From the NCBI GenBank assembly GCA_905479495.1, contig CAJQMR010000026.1:1-64000 (forward strand): a DNA stretch of 64,000 nucleotides, written 5' to 3'. Of this stretch, positions 43,807-52,365 are shown piece by piece. The stretch is from an uncultured Anaerolineae bacterium. GTDB lineage: Bacteria > Chloroflexota > Anaerolineae > Promineifilales > Promineifilaceae. Each line of letters begins with the position of its first letter. Position 1 is the first letter of the stretch. Under the pieces are notes generated by a model. The model did not search any database, had not been told where the DNA came from, and was given only the letters and a program-made list of their open reading frames with translations. Both the position numbers and the translations under genes were made by a program.

Positions 43807-45405
43807 TTAATCCCCAGATGGTTTTGAATAGTCCAGCCCCAATAGTTCTGCACCCTCAGAGATCGTGCCTTTGTGGGTGGTTTGGTTGAAGGTGACCATC
43901 TTTTTGGTCAGCCAGGCGATAAGCGGTTTGAGTGGAGAATGGATAAGCCGTGTCTTTAAGGCACCTTCCCAATAATTTCTGAAATATTGCTTACGCCAGC
44001 GCCAGCGAAGCAGCTGGTAATACGGTTGCAGCAGCCAATGCCCTTGAGACCGCCCCACAAACAAAATATCATTGATGTCGCACATGACCTGGGCTTCGTC
44101 ATCGCTCATCCAGGGGGTATTGCCCCGGTTAAGGTCCATGTCGCACCAGCCTTCCTGGTTGGTTGGCGGCACGTAGCCCATTTCCAGCGCTTTGCCCCAC
44201 AGCGGCGTGCCGGGGTAGGGCATGTAAACGCAGACGGAGCAGCGCACCTTGTCACTCATGGCGGCCAGGGTTTCAATGGCCGCAAAGGTTTCTTTGGTTT
44301 CGTGAGGCTGCTCTTCCGGCATTCCCACAATAAAAGAACAGTTGGCTTCGATGTGCGGCGCGAATTGCACCAGGTTGCCAATGCCCCAAATGATCTGCTC
44401 GGCGTCCTGGTCTTTGGTCATGCGGTCCAGCACTACCTGCGAAGCGGACTCTACGCCGATGTTGACCCATTGGCAGCCAGTGTCGTTCATCCACTGCACA
44501 AACTCCGGCTTAAGCAGCTGCACCCGCACTTGCCCGCTCCAGGGCATGCCGATTTTTTCTACCAACCGCTGCATGGGCTTGATACGGCCGAATAAATAAT
44601 CATCGGCGTAATCAATGGCATCCACCTGATAATTGTCCTTCAACCACTGAATCTGGCTCATGATGAACTCATCGGAATGCTGCCGCCAGGTGCGTTTCAT
44701 GACCACTTCGTTGTAGCAGAAGCCACAGCGGAAGGGGCAGCCGCGCGAAATGTAGACGGGGATGGCCCGCTGATACGGCCCGCTGGGGATGAGATATGCT
44801 TCGACGTCATCGAGCAAATCCCAGCGTGGGTTATATTTATCGAGGTCCTGGATGAACGGCCGTTCCCTATGAAATTGTGGAAAACCATCCTCTTCCCGCT
44901 TGTAAGCCAGCCCCGGTACGGTAGACCAGTCACGGGACGGTACCCGACCCGCCAGGAGCAGGGCAAACTCTTGCGCTGTCTCTTCCCCCTCATTGACAAT
45001 GACAAAATCGACGTATTCTTCTTTGAGCACATCCATCGGCATGATGGTGGCATGCACGCCGCCCCACACCACGGGAATGCCCAGCTCATGAACCCGCTTA
45101 GAAGCATCGATGGTGGGCTTTAGCTGTGGTCCGGTAATGGTACTAAAGCCGACAAATAACGGCCGTTCCGCGGCTACCTGTTTTACGAATTCTTCTAAAT
45201 ATTCTTCTGTCTCGTGAAACACACGGCAGGAAAACCCAACCTGTTCCAGCGCATCCGCCACGTACATGATGCCAAACGGTGGGTACATGTCCCGGTGGTT
45301 GCGAAAATTAATTAAGAAAATGGTGTTGCTGGCGTCTGAGTGTTGCTGCGGCAAGGAGTCAGGGGAAATTTGTACATCTTGCAAGGTCAACGTTTGTTGG
45401 GCCAT
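43807..45405 (-). CDS. B12-binding radical SAM protein
   Basis: The 532-residue enzyme has an N-terminal cobalamin-binding domain (about 15-150: 'MYPPFGIMYVADALEQVGF' and 'VGFSTITGPQLKPTIDASK') and a radical SAM core with 'GCPFRCGFCYNE' (CxxxCxxC near 220), then 'GVESASQVVLDRM'. The family makes methyl transfers or other radical reactions on glycolipids, hopanoids, tetrapyrroles or peptides. The start is ATG 45405 because AGAGGA lies seven bases upstream; the longer GTG frame absorbs it. It lies downstream of the DUF6027 gene on the same strand, and near the peptide-gene cluster at 49-56 kb. Confidence 0.9.
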   Translation of the reverse strand: MAQQTLTLQDVQISPDSLPQQHSDASNTIFLINFRNHRDMYPPFGIMYVADALEQVGFSCRVFHETEEYLEEFVKQVAAERPLFVGFSTITGPQLKPTIDASKRVHELGIPVVWGGVHATIMPMDVLKEEYVDFVIVNEGEETAQEFALLLAGRVPSRDWSTVPGLAYKREEDGFPQFHRERPFIQDLDKYNPRWDLLDDVEAYLIPSGPYQRAIPVYISRGCPFRCGFCYNEVVMKRTWRQHSDEFIMSQIQWLKDNYQVDAIDYADDYLFGRIKPMQRLVEKIGMPWSGQVRVQLLKPEFVQWMNDTGCQWVNIGVESASQVVLDRMTKDQDAEQIIWGIGNLVQFAPHIEANCSFIVGMPEEQPHETKETFAAIETLAAMSDKVRCSVCVYMPYPGTPLWGKALEMGYVPPTNQEGWCDMDLNRGNTPWMSDDEAQVMCDINDILFVGRSQGHWLLQPYYQLLRWRWRKQYFRNYWEGALKTRLIHSPLKPLIAWLTKKMVTFNQTTHKGTISEGAELLGLDYSKPSGD

Positions 45406-45501
45406 TTGGTTTTCCTCTTCCACAAAAAGCTGCTGAATCTGATCCTATCTTACTCAACTTTGGCAAAATCGCACGATTTATCAACCAGTTGATAAAAACC
45501 G

Positions 45502-45846
45502 CTAATCCAGGTCGATTGGCCCAAGCGTGAGCCAACCAATCATCTGGCGCAGCGCTTCGTACGCTGCCAGACGGGCTTCATTTGTGTTTATCTTTTCGGC
45601 TTTTGTGATGTGATCCTGCATTTGCCGCAACACGTAGGGTGTCATTGCCAGAACCGCGTCGGAGCCGGAGGCCGTGTACTTTACTAAAATGTAGCGAATC
45701 AGCGCCGGGACAGGAATGCCCGTGTCCTTGCTCAAATTTTCCAGCGTCGGCAGCGGATTTGCCACGCTGTAGAGCGCCACTTCTTCTTTGAAATTAGCGT
45801 GTGGATCATCCGCTTCCCAAGAATCTTCATATGCTGTTAGTTCCAT
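45502..45846 (-). CDS. DUF6027-like small protein
   Basis: The 114-residue soluble protein matches from memory the DUF6027 pattern: 'YEDSWEADDPHANFKEEVAL' then 'LPTLENLSKDTGIPVPALIRYILVKYTASGS' (split) then 'EARLAAYEALRQMIGWLT'. The middle reads like a helix-turn-helix ('LSKDTGIPVPALIRYIL'), so a DNA-binding role is possible but not shown. It is 43 bp downstream of the ABC permease and upstream of the radical SAM gene on the same strand. Confidence 0.65.
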   Translation of the reverse strand: MELTAYEDSWEADDPHANFKEEVALYSVANPLPTLENLSKDTGIPVPALIRYILVKYTASGSDAVLAMTPYVLRQMQDHITKAEKINTNEARLAAYEALRQMIGWLTLGPIDLD

Positions 45847-45849
45847 CGT

Positions 45850-45888
45850 TGCATTTTCCTTACTGATTGCTGATCATCGATTACTGAC
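45850..45888. repeat. 'CAGTAATCGATGATCAGC' intergenic repeat next to a stop codon
   Basis: Minus strand: TAG stop, then GTCAGTAATCGATGATC, AGCAATCAGTAAGG. It is related to the units at 11928, 34207 and 63551. Confidence 0.5.
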
Positions 45889-46743
45889 CTAGTAATGAGC
45901 CAATTCGCCGGTTTGTTTCAGGTGGCGGATGGCGTAGCGCAGGGCAAAGTAGGAGAGGGGGAGGAGTACGGCCGTAAATCCCACAAGCACCAAAATATCC
46001 CCACCAACTGCCGCAATCGTCTCGCCACGCATCAGCGCCCCGCGCAGAGCCCGCAGGGCATAGGTAAACGGCAGGGCGTAGCTGATGATTCGCAGCCAGC
46101 CGGGCAGCAGCTCCACTGGGAAAAAGACTCCGCTAAACACGTAGGCCACCGAGTTGATGAACCAGTTCATCGGGTCGCCCCGCTTGAAGATGATCACAAA
46201 CGCCGCTGAAAAGATGCCGTAGCTGATTAAACTGGTTAACGAAACAAGCAGGACAAGGACGGCCGTTCCCCAATTTGCCTGTGAGAAATCCGCGCCAACG
46301 GCCGTACCCACTCCCAGCTGAATCAACACCAGCAGCGCCCCCTCCAACAGCATCCACGACGATGGCCCCAGCAGTGCCAGCGTCACCGGCGTGGCCGTCA
46401 CCAGCAACGGCTCGATGGTGCCTTGCAACATCTCCTCGCGCAAATTGGCGGAAAAGGCGTGGCTGCTCAATTCCAAAAACTTAGAGAATGCCCCACCGAT
46501 GATCAAAAACGTAAAATAAGTGCCCCCCTCTACTTGCCCCGAACCGGATCGCTGTAAGAGTTGATCCAAAAAGAAAAAGAGCAGCACTGAAATAATTACC
46601 CCCAGGTAGCGGGTGACAAAGTTCAGCTTGTAGGCCCAGGCCAGGCGGAAGTTGTGGGTAATGAGGGCAAATAATTTGTGACTATTTAAGCGGTTCATTC
46701 TGGGCTGAATTTTGCGGTAGATCGATCGAGATGACAAGCTCAA
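45889..46743 (-). CDS. ABC-2 type exporter permease
   Basis: This 284-residue permease has six hydrophobic helices: 'FVTRYLGVIISVLLFFFLDQL' (split near 40), a middle group with 'VLVLLVSLTSLISYGIFSAAF', and the typical ABC-2 element 'NSVAYVFSGVFFPVELLPGWLRIISYALPFTYALRALRG' (split, about 205-245). The long N-terminal 'AWAYKLNFVTRY' precedes helix 1. It needs an ATPase partner; the fitting one is at 48974-49939 on the same strand, 2.2 kb away, with two opposite-strand genes inserted between. It probably exports a drug, lipid or peptide. Confidence 0.88.
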   Translation of the reverse strand: MSLSSRSIYRKIQPRMNRLNSHKLFALITHNFRLAWAYKLNFVTRYLGVIISVLLFFFLDQLLQRSGSGQVEGGTYFTFLIIGGAFSKFLELSSHAFSANLREEMLQGTIEPLLVTATPVTLALLGPSSWMLLEGALLVLIQLGVGTAVGADFSQANWGTAVLVLLVSLTSLISYGIFSAAFVIIFKRGDPMNWFINSVAYVFSGVFFPVELLPGWLRIISYALPFTYALRALRGALMRGETIAAVGGDILVLVGFTAVLLPLSYFALRYAIRHLKQTGELAHY

Positions 46744-46902
46744 TTATGGTGCAGGCGGTTGGACATAAACTGTGGTACTATCTCCAAGCTGTAAAGAGCC
46801 TTAATTTGTAATGAAAAAGAATACCTTGTGAGCTTGCCTTGCTGCGCCATTAAGAGTTGACTCACCTTACCGTCCCCTCTCAATAAAATGGAGATTTAGA
46901 GA

Positions 46903-48132
46903 ATGCCTGTCTTAACTGCTCCTCCACCCAAAACTTCGGCTAACAGAATTTTCTTATTTTTTTTATTAGGCGCTACCTCAACCATTCCCTTTTTGGTTCT
47001 TAGCTTTGTGCTAACTGCTTACTGGGCATTATTTTTGACACCTCTACTCGTTTTGGTTTTACTAATCTTCATGTTTGCCAGGGAAAAAAGAGTAAGTGAG
47101 GCGAAACCCCGGTGGCTGGAACTCTTTTTATCAACCTTGGGCGCTTTTTATCCATCCGTTTTGATAGCGATTGTGCTTTGGTTGATTCGGTGGGCACTAT
47201 ATGGCTTAGCTTTTTTAGTTGGTGTGGATGGGGAATATAAGGGAGATGCGTATAACTTTGCTAACGTAGTTTTTGTATTGCTTTTACTCGGTAGCATCGT
47301 ATTTTTAGTGAGCATGAATTGGCGGCACTTGGTAAATCAACTTTATCCAAAGGTAAGCAACCAATCTGCATTTGCCCAAATATCTGCAACTGGGAAGAAA
47401 TGGCTTATCAAGCGGGGGAGCTTCTTATCGTTCATTTTTATTATTTTAATTCCGGTTGTCTTTTTTACACTGGCCTCCAATATGAGCGACAATGGAGCAC
47501 TTAATATTCGTAATGAATTTCTCGTGGGCTTATTTGTCATTGTCTTTTATATGTTTTTTATCAGTATAAGTGCCTGGCTTTGGTTGCGGGAGCCGGCAAT
47601 ACCGCGCGGTGTTGAGGTTACGAATAAAGCAATCGTCCGGCTGCTTCAGCCTTTAGGGTATGAGGTACAAACCTTGGCAAAAATAAAAAACAAACCAGAA
47701 TTAGGAGTTGATATATCTGATCGTATGACCGCCAGTATTGATTTGATTTCACAAAGTGAGGGGGACAGCCTGATAATAGACGTAATGACATCTGAGGAGA
47801 CCCTTGCATCGCCAGATTTGACGATAGCTTCAGAATTTCGCATGGCGACCTGGTATCTGCAAGGCATTTTGCAACTGTCGAAACCAGTCAAGGCCGTTTT
47901 CGTCCTTGTAGATGTCGAGGCTGATGATACGTTCTTTACTTTTACTGATGATCACAACATCCAAGTTCTTCAACTTTCAGGTGAAGAAGTGGTTGACCTC
48001 CTGGCCCAGGATATGGATGAGCAAGCCTTGCTGGAGACGGCAGCAGGGTTGTTTTCGTTTTCGTTGAATAATTTTTCGACTACGTCGTCATTTGCCAAGC
48101 CTGTGATGGAAAATGGAGGGCAAGATGGTTAA
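46903..48132 (+). CDS. Polytopic membrane protein with C-terminal nuclease-like domain
   Basis: The 409-residue protein has six or seven hydrophobic helices in residues 10-235 and a soluble cytoplasmic domain (about 240-409). That domain begins 'AIVRLLQPLGYEVQTLAKIK' and continues 'SIDLISQSEGDSLIIDVMTSEE', which lines up with the restriction-endonuclease (PD-(D/E)xK) core 'xVDLIA..g..LvVEVKT', but with Met in place of Lys. So the domain may be an inactive nuclease-like fold. This is my inference. AT-rich, with almost no ACGGCCGT. It overlaps the next gene by eight bases and sits inside a split ABC exporter operon. Confidence 0.65.
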   Translation: MPVLTAPPPKTSANRIFLFFLLGATSTIPFLVLSFVLTAYWALFLTPLLVLVLLIFMFAREKRVSEAKPRWLELFLSTLGAFYPSVLIAIVLWLIRWALYGLAFLVGVDGEYKGDAYNFANVVFVLLLLGSIVFLVSMNWRHLVNQLYPKVSNQSAFAQISATGKKWLIKRGSFLSFIFIILIPVVFFTLASNMSDNGALNIRNEFLVGLFVIVFYMFFISISAWLWLREPAIPRGVEVTNKAIVRLLQPLGYEVQTLAKIKNKPELGVDISDRMTASIDLISQSEGDSLIIDVMTSEETLASPDLTIASEFRMATWYLQGILQLSKPVKAVFVLVDVEADDTFFTFTDDHNIQVLQLSGEEVVDLLAQDMDEQALLETAAGLFSFSLNNFSTTSSFAKPVMENGGQDG

Positions 48133-48961
48133 TATGCAAACACAAACTACCTGGGTTGAAGATGGGTTTAAGGCCGCTGGAAAAGGGGTTGGTGTTGCTT
48201 TGGGGAGCCCGAATGAACCGAAAAGATCAACGGCCGTTCCCTCCACTCCCACCCCCAAATTAAGTGCGCTCCAATTGCCAGATGAGGTTGTCGGATTTTT
48301 AGAACCCGCTTTGAAAAAGATATCCGATAGGTTTGAACTTAAACTCGCTAAAACATTAGGATTAGATAACGAGTGGATTCATCATCATATCTTTGAAACG
48401 CCAACAGGGAAAATCGGTTTTCTCTATCTTGAGACAGAAGTGTTACAGGACACTCGATTTTTTGGATCATTTACTACATTGGGTTTCTCCTTTAAAATGA
48501 GAGGCAAATGCAAATCATTATTCATTTTCTCTTTCGCAGAGGTAAAGGAGGCCGTGTATGATAACGCGATCAAAGTGTGGAAAAGTGAACTGAATTTTGA
48601 AGAGGCAGATATTTTGCTGAAAAATGAGGTTCAAAAGTTGGCGGAAAATGATATTGATATTGTGGTCGTAAATATTCAAGAAAGATTTGGGTTGTTAGAA
48701 AGCGCAACTGGTTCAGCAGAAAAGGAGCGTGTTAACACACGCAGGTTATTAAAATTTATTGACAAGCACTTTAATGACGATGAAATTAGAACTTTGTGTA
48801 TGGATTTGCCCGTAGCCTACGAGAACCTTGCCGGTGACACTAGGGAAGGGAAAATTCGCGAATTAATTCTTGATTCTGAACGCAATGGATATTTTGATAA
48901 ATTTATCAAAAACTGTCAGGAAGATAAAAAAAATATTTCCTGGGATGAAGTTTATGATTAG
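48125..48961 (+). CDS. Protein with C-terminal effector-associated (EAD7-like) domain
   Basis: The 278-residue soluble protein has an N-terminal uncharacterised domain (about 40-200). Its C-terminal 70 residues read 'RRLLKFIDKHFNDDEIRTLC', 'MDLPVAYENLAGDTREGKIR', 'ELILDSERNGYFDKF': the effector-associated domain 7 pattern of bacterial conflict systems ('ee LrtLCfdLgvdYenLpGegkxxKxreLi'). EADs bring sensors and effectors together through like-like contacts. The ATG at 48125 follows GGAGGG and overlaps the upstream gene's stop by eight bases, so the two are one unit. The N-terminal domain has no recognisable catalytic motif. Confidence 0.72.
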   Translation: MVNMQTQTTWVEDGFKAAGKGVGVALGSPNEPKRSTAVPSTPTPKLSALQLPDEVVGFLEPALKKISDRFELKLAKTLGLDNEWIHHHIFETPTGKIGFLYLETEVLQDTRFFGSFTTLGFSFKMRGKCKSLFIFSFAEVKEAVYDNAIKVWKSELNFEEADILLKNEVQKLAENDIDIVVVNIQERFGLLESATGSAEKERVNTRRLLKFIDKHFNDDEIRTLCMDLPVAYENLAGDTREGKIRELILDSERNGYFDKFIKNCQEDKKNISWDEVYD

Positions 48962-48973
48962 CTTTGCTGACGA

Positions 48974-49939
48974 TTACTTTTTCCCACTGAAATAGGCCAC
49001 GATGCGGCGTAAGGATTCGTCGTCGGCGCGGTGGTAGCTTTCCAGACGGCCGTTTCCCCCCTCGATCACTTCTAGAATCTCAAACCAAACCCGCTCATCC
49101 GCCAGGGCAATGTCAAACGCCGTTTGCGTCGCCCCGCGTGAGACTTCCGTGACGGATTCCACGCCGTCCAGCGCTTGCCAGCTTTGACTCAGCACCTCAG
49201 GATTGCCTTCTACGACCAAGCGGAATAGGGCGCGGCGCGGCAGTTTTGCCCCCAGCTCGGCGGGCGTACCCACCGCTTGCACCGTGCCATTGGCCAAAAT
49301 GATTACCCGGTCGCAAAAATTCTCCATCTCGTACAGCTCGTGGCTGATAAAAACCACCGTCTTGCCCTGCTTGTTGACCAATTCATCCCGAATGAGCGCT
49401 TTGACGAAGTCGCTGGTTTGTACATCCATGCTCTTGGTCGGCTCATCCAAAAACAGAATTGGCGGGTTGTGGATGAGGGCGCGAGCCATGTTGAGCCGCT
49501 GCTTTTGCCCGGTGGAAAGCGACTGCGTTGGCGCATTGGCTTTGTGCGTCAGACCAAACAGTTCCAAAACGTCGCGAATGCGCTGGGTGATTTGGCCGCG
49601 CGGTACGTTTTGCATGGCGGCATAAAATTGTAAATTCTGGCGGGCAGTGAGACGGCCGTAAAAAGATCGTTCATCTGCCGTCACCAACCCAATCGACGAC
49701 CGCACCTGCATCTCCTGTTGCACCACGTCGAAACCGTTGACAACGGCCGTTCCCTCCGTGGGGGCCAGCAAAGTGGTCAGCATGCGCACGATGGTGCTTT
49801 TGCCTGCGCCGTTGGGACCAAACAAGCCAAACAGCTCGCCCTGGTTCACGGAAAAAGTGATGTTGGAAACGGCCGTAACCGCCTTGCCTTGGCTCTGGTA
49901 TGTCTTGCTTAAGTTGGTGACTTTGATAATTTCGTTCAT
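48974..49939 (-). CDS. ABC exporter ATPase (ABC-2 type partner)
   Basis: The 321-residue ATPase has Walker A 'GPNGAGKST' (near 40), signature 'LSTGQKQRL' (near 136), Walker B 'ILFLDEPTKSMD' (near 160) and switch His 'FISHELYEM', plus a C-terminal domain ('RRALFRLVVEGNPEVLSQSW') of drug/lipid exporter ATPases (CcmA/DrrA-like). The start is taken at ATG 49939; the longer frame from 50026 adds sequence translated from a repeat. No ribosome-binding site is visible. It ends 12 bp from the end of the convergent EAD gene. Its permease is at 45889. Confidence 0.88.
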   Translation of the reverse strand: MNEIIKVTNLSKTYQSQGKAVTAVSNITFSVNQGELFGLFGPNGAGKSTIVRMLTTLLAPTEGTAVVNGFDVVQQEMQVRSSIGLVTADERSFYGRLTARQNLQFYAAMQNVPRGQITQRIRDVLELFGLTHKANAPTQSLSTGQKQRLNMARALIHNPPILFLDEPTKSMDVQTSDFVKALIRDELVNKQGKTVVFISHELYEMENFCDRVIILANGTVQAVGTPAELGAKLPRRALFRLVVEGNPEVLSQSWQALDGVESVTEVSRGATQTAFDIALADERVWFEILEVIEGGNGRLESYHRADDESLRRIVAYFSGKK

Positions 49940-49948
49940 GTGTGAATT

Positions 49949-50007
49949 GTAATTGGGTAATTCGGTAATTGAGTAACTGCTGACTAAAAGGCAAATTACC
50001 CAATTAC
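49949..50007. repeat. Intergenic palindrome GTAATTGGGTAATT / AATTACCCAATTAC
   Basis: A perfect 14-bp inverted repeat (49949-49962 and 49994-50007) with further copies of GGTAATT between. The right arm supplies the stop codon of the nucleotidyltransferase gene ('KVIG' then TAA), so its 3' end was rewritten by the repeat. Confidence 0.75.
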
Positions 50008-51198
50008 TTTCCGAGCCATGTGCCAAACCCGATCCAAATTAATCAACAAATACCCTAGCCACCAAAACGGCGTTTCGACCAGTTTGGGGTACCGCTTGGC
50101 CAGATTGTAGCGGCGCGGGAAAAAGGAGCGTAGCCAAAAGCGCACCATGTCTAGCCGAGAGCGGGCCAGCCGCCGGGCAATGTCCAGGCCAATGCCGCTG
50201 CGGTTCGTCGGGTTCGATTCAGACGCCTCGGCCAGGCCGGTGTGAGTCAGCCAAGCGAGCAAGGCTGGCGGGCAATCTTCGCGTAGCGAATTGAGCATGT
50301 TGGTAGGAATGTCCAACTGTGTATATTTGCCTACAAATGCCAGAGCCGGGTAAATGAATCGCGCCGTGCCGGGCTGCACCAGTTGGCCAAATGTTTGCCA
50401 ATCTTCCGGTTTCATTTGGGCGCAAAGCTGGCGGATGTCGTCGATGTGCATCAAACGGCCGCGTTGGATGATCCAGTCGCTAGTCGTGTGGGCACAGACG
50501 TGCAGCAACAGGGCGGCTGGGTTGGGGATGCGGGCGGTTGTGTTTTGCCAGTACGGCCGTTCCGCACTCTCCCGCCACATCACCTCAGCCAGCTCATAGC
50601 CAATCCCCGCATACTCCTCGCGCAGCGTAAAATGCACCTCCACCGGATGCACGTTGTCTGGTGCCCAAATGTTGGTTTTGCGTTCGCCGCGCAGGTACAC
50701 CTCGTCCTCGGCGCTGCGGGAGTAGTAGCGGTAGCTCAGCTGGTTCAGCATGATTTCCCGGCTGGCGGCCACATCTTTAGGGCGAATGAGCAAATCCAGG
50801 TCGGCCAGGGGACGCTGGAACGGATCTGGGTAGACGAGCGGTGCGAGCACCGCTCCCTTGAGCAAAATCGTCTCAATGCCAGCTTGCTGAAATGCGGCCA
50901 AAATTTCGGTGCAGGCTTCCAACATCACTTCGGTGCGTTCCCGGCTGGCGCTGTTGATGGTTTGGAGACGGCCGTTCACGCCCTCTGGCAGCATAATTTT
51001 GGCCGCGTGCACCCGCTGGGCCAGCCAGGGCAGGGCATTTTGCCAATACACCACCCACAGCGCCGCTTCCCATTCTGATTGGGTCCAATTAGCAACACCC
51101 GCTCCCTCACTTCCCGGCAACCAACGAGCCAGTTCATTGGTGACCGTCATGAGTTTTTCTGGGGGTAGTTGTGGACGCTGATTCAAATCGAGTGTCAT
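49996..51198 (-). CDS. PF14907 (uncharacterised) nucleotidyltransferase, first copy
   Basis: The 400-residue protein has the Pol-beta-type nucleotidyltransferase core of PF14907: 'IETILLKGAVLAPLVYPDPF' then 'QRPLADLDLLIRPKDVAASR', where the D-x-D pair near residue 130 is the metal site, then 'NVHPVEVHFTLREEYAG'. Members are frequent in lasso and related peptide clusters, with no demonstrated reaction. It overlaps the zinc-ribbon gene by four bases at its start. It is a paralogue of the gene at 54425-55663. The last bases come from a repeat. Confidence 0.85.
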   Translation of the reverse strand: MTLDLNQRPQLPPEKLMTVTNELARWLPGSEGAGVANWTQSEWEAALWVVYWQNALPWLAQRVHAAKIMLPEGVNGRLQTINSASRERTEVMLEACTEILAAFQQAGIETILLKGAVLAPLVYPDPFQRPLADLDLLIRPKDVAASREIMLNQLSYRYYSRSAEDEVYLRGERKTNIWAPDNVHPVEVHFTLREEYAGIGYELAEVMWRESAERPYWQNTTARIPNPAALLLHVCAHTTSDWIIQRGRLMHIDDIRQLCAQMKPEDWQTFGQLVQPGTARFIYPALAFVGKYTQLDIPTNMLNSLREDCPPALLAWLTHTGLAEASESNPTNRSGIGLDIARRLARSRLDMVRFWLRSFFPRRYNLAKRYPKLVETPFWWLGYLLINLDRVWHMARKVIG

Positions 51199-51452
51199 TT
51201 TAACGGCCGTTTCGGTGGTTTCGACGATTTCAATTCTTCATACACAAAATTGCACTGGGGGCAGGTGGGCAGCGGGGTGATGGTGTAACGGCCGTTTACA
51301 TGCCGTCGCTGGTTTTGCATTGGCCATTGTTCTGGCGGTTGCGCATAGCCACAATTTGGGCAGCGCGTTAGCTCCTTCGGCAAGCGACGGTAAATGAGGA
51401 CGGCCGTTGCCAACAAAATAACGGCGACAAGGATAAGAATTAACTGGTCCAT
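51195..51452 (-). CDS. Small membrane protein with zinc ribbon
   Basis: The 85-residue protein has one N-terminal helix (about 3-22, 'LILILVAVILLATAVLIYRRL') and a zinc-ribbon-like domain with 'CPNCG' (near 32) and 'CPQCN' (near 68), separated by 'YAQPPEQWPMQNQRRHVNGRY'. It could be a metal-binding partner at the inner membrane; the function is unknown. It overlaps both neighbours: 13 bases with the FGE-family gene and four with the nucleotidyltransferase gene, so it belongs to the same operon. Confidence 0.75.
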   Translation of the reverse strand: MDQLILILVAVILLATAVLIYRRLPKELTRCPNCGYAQPPEQWPMQNQRRHVNGRYTITPLPTCPQCNFVYEELKSSKPPKRPLK

Positions 51453-52306
51453 TGTTTCACCAATTCAGGTTTTTCCAAGGCCATCACCCGAAAACCGGTC
51501 CCTTGCGCGTGATAATCGCGGCTGGGGGTGGTGACGCTGCAGGCGCTGCGCACGTTGCAGGCCGCATGATGAATGGTGTACCCCCAGGAACCGCCTTTCA
51601 CCACATGAAAATCGGGCAGGTCTGGATTGTACAGGCTGCTGGTCCATTCCCAAATGTTGCCGCTCATGTCCACGCAGCCGAACGGCGACACATTTTGCAG
51701 AATTGCGCCTACGGGCAGCGGATAGCCATTGCGCCAATACCAGCCTGCGCGCGCCCATTCGCGGCGGGGCTTCACCAGCAGACTAAACAAAAAGCTGGCG
51801 GGCTTGACGGGAAAGGTAGCCTGCCATTGGATTTCAGGACGTGGTTTTTGATTACCCCAGGGATAGAAACGGCCGTCCCCGCCCCGCGCTGCCTTTTCCC
51901 ATTGAAACTCTGTGGGCAGTGTGATTTCTATACCCAGCTTTTCGGATAGCCAGTCACAGAACATGTACGCCTCCGCTTGCGTCACGTCTACAATGGGCAG
52001 GTCATCGTGACCCGCTGGATACGATTCGACGGGAGCATACGCCCGCAAAAAGGTGCCGCGCCAGCCCCGCACTACTGTGTACCAACTGCCAGTCCAATCG
52101 TGTCCCGTCTCTTGCAAAAATTCGCGCCACTGCCAGTAAGTCACTGGAAATTCTGCCAACCAAAACTCTGGTAGTTCCATGGTTTGCTGCGGCTTAAACG
52201 GTGGGCATTGTGCTAACCGCTCGTAGCACACCTCTGGCCCGTACACAAACGGCCCGGCAGGGATGTGGCAAAAGCGCGTGTCTCTGGCGGATTGTGGAGG
52301 AAGCAT
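51440..52306 (-). CDS. Formylglycine-generating-enzyme (SUMF1) family protein
   Basis: The 288-residue protein follows the FGE-sulfatase domain: 'FCHIPAGPFVYGPE', 'FWLAEFPVTYWQWREFLQE', 'LPIVDVTQAEAYMFCDWL', 'ITLPTEFQWEKAARGGDGRF', 'YPWGNQ', 'VDMSGNIWEWTSSLY' and 'VVKGGSWGYTIHHAACNVRS'. The copper-binding cysteine pair of true FGE cannot be placed with confidence, so it may have another oxidative role (as EgtB/PvdO relatives do). No sulfatase is nearby. Its place in a co-directional operon with peptide and nucleotidyltransferase genes makes a peptide-modifying role possible. Confidence 0.85.
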   Translation of the reverse strand: MLPPQSARDTRFCHIPAGPFVYGPEVCYERLAQCPPFKPQQTMELPEFWLAEFPVTYWQWREFLQETGHDWTGSWYTVVRGWRGTFLRAYAPVESYPAGHDDLPIVDVTQAEAYMFCDWLSEKLGIEITLPTEFQWEKAARGGDGRFYPWGNQKPRPEIQWQATFPVKPASFLFSLLVKPRREWARAGWYWRNGYPLPVGAILQNVSPFGCVDMSGNIWEWTSSLYNPDLPDFHVVKGGSWGYTIHHAACNVRSACSVTTPSRDYHAQGTGFRVMALEKPELVKQWTS

Positions 52307-52314
52307 GTGAGATA

Positions 52315-52365
52315 GGAGATTAGAGATTGGAGATTAAGCGCTGGCAATCTCCAATCTCTAATCTC
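52315..52365. repeat. Perfect 20-bp inverted repeat of 'GAGATTAGAGATTGG' words
   Basis: GAGATTAGAGATTGGAGATT (52316-52335), 10-base loop, and its exact complement AATCTCCAATCTCTAATCTC (52346-52365). It lies between the DUF5693 and FGE-family genes, with a TCTCCTTTTG tract after it. Confidence 0.88.

Noticed and set aside
43987..44595. 202-residue plus-strand frame
   Set aside because: Antisense shadow of the radical SAM gene, whose CxxxCxxC and B12 motifs identify the real strand.
50383..51078. 231-residue plus-strand frame
   Set aside because: Antisense shadow of the PF14907 nucleotidyltransferase, whose motifs are clear.
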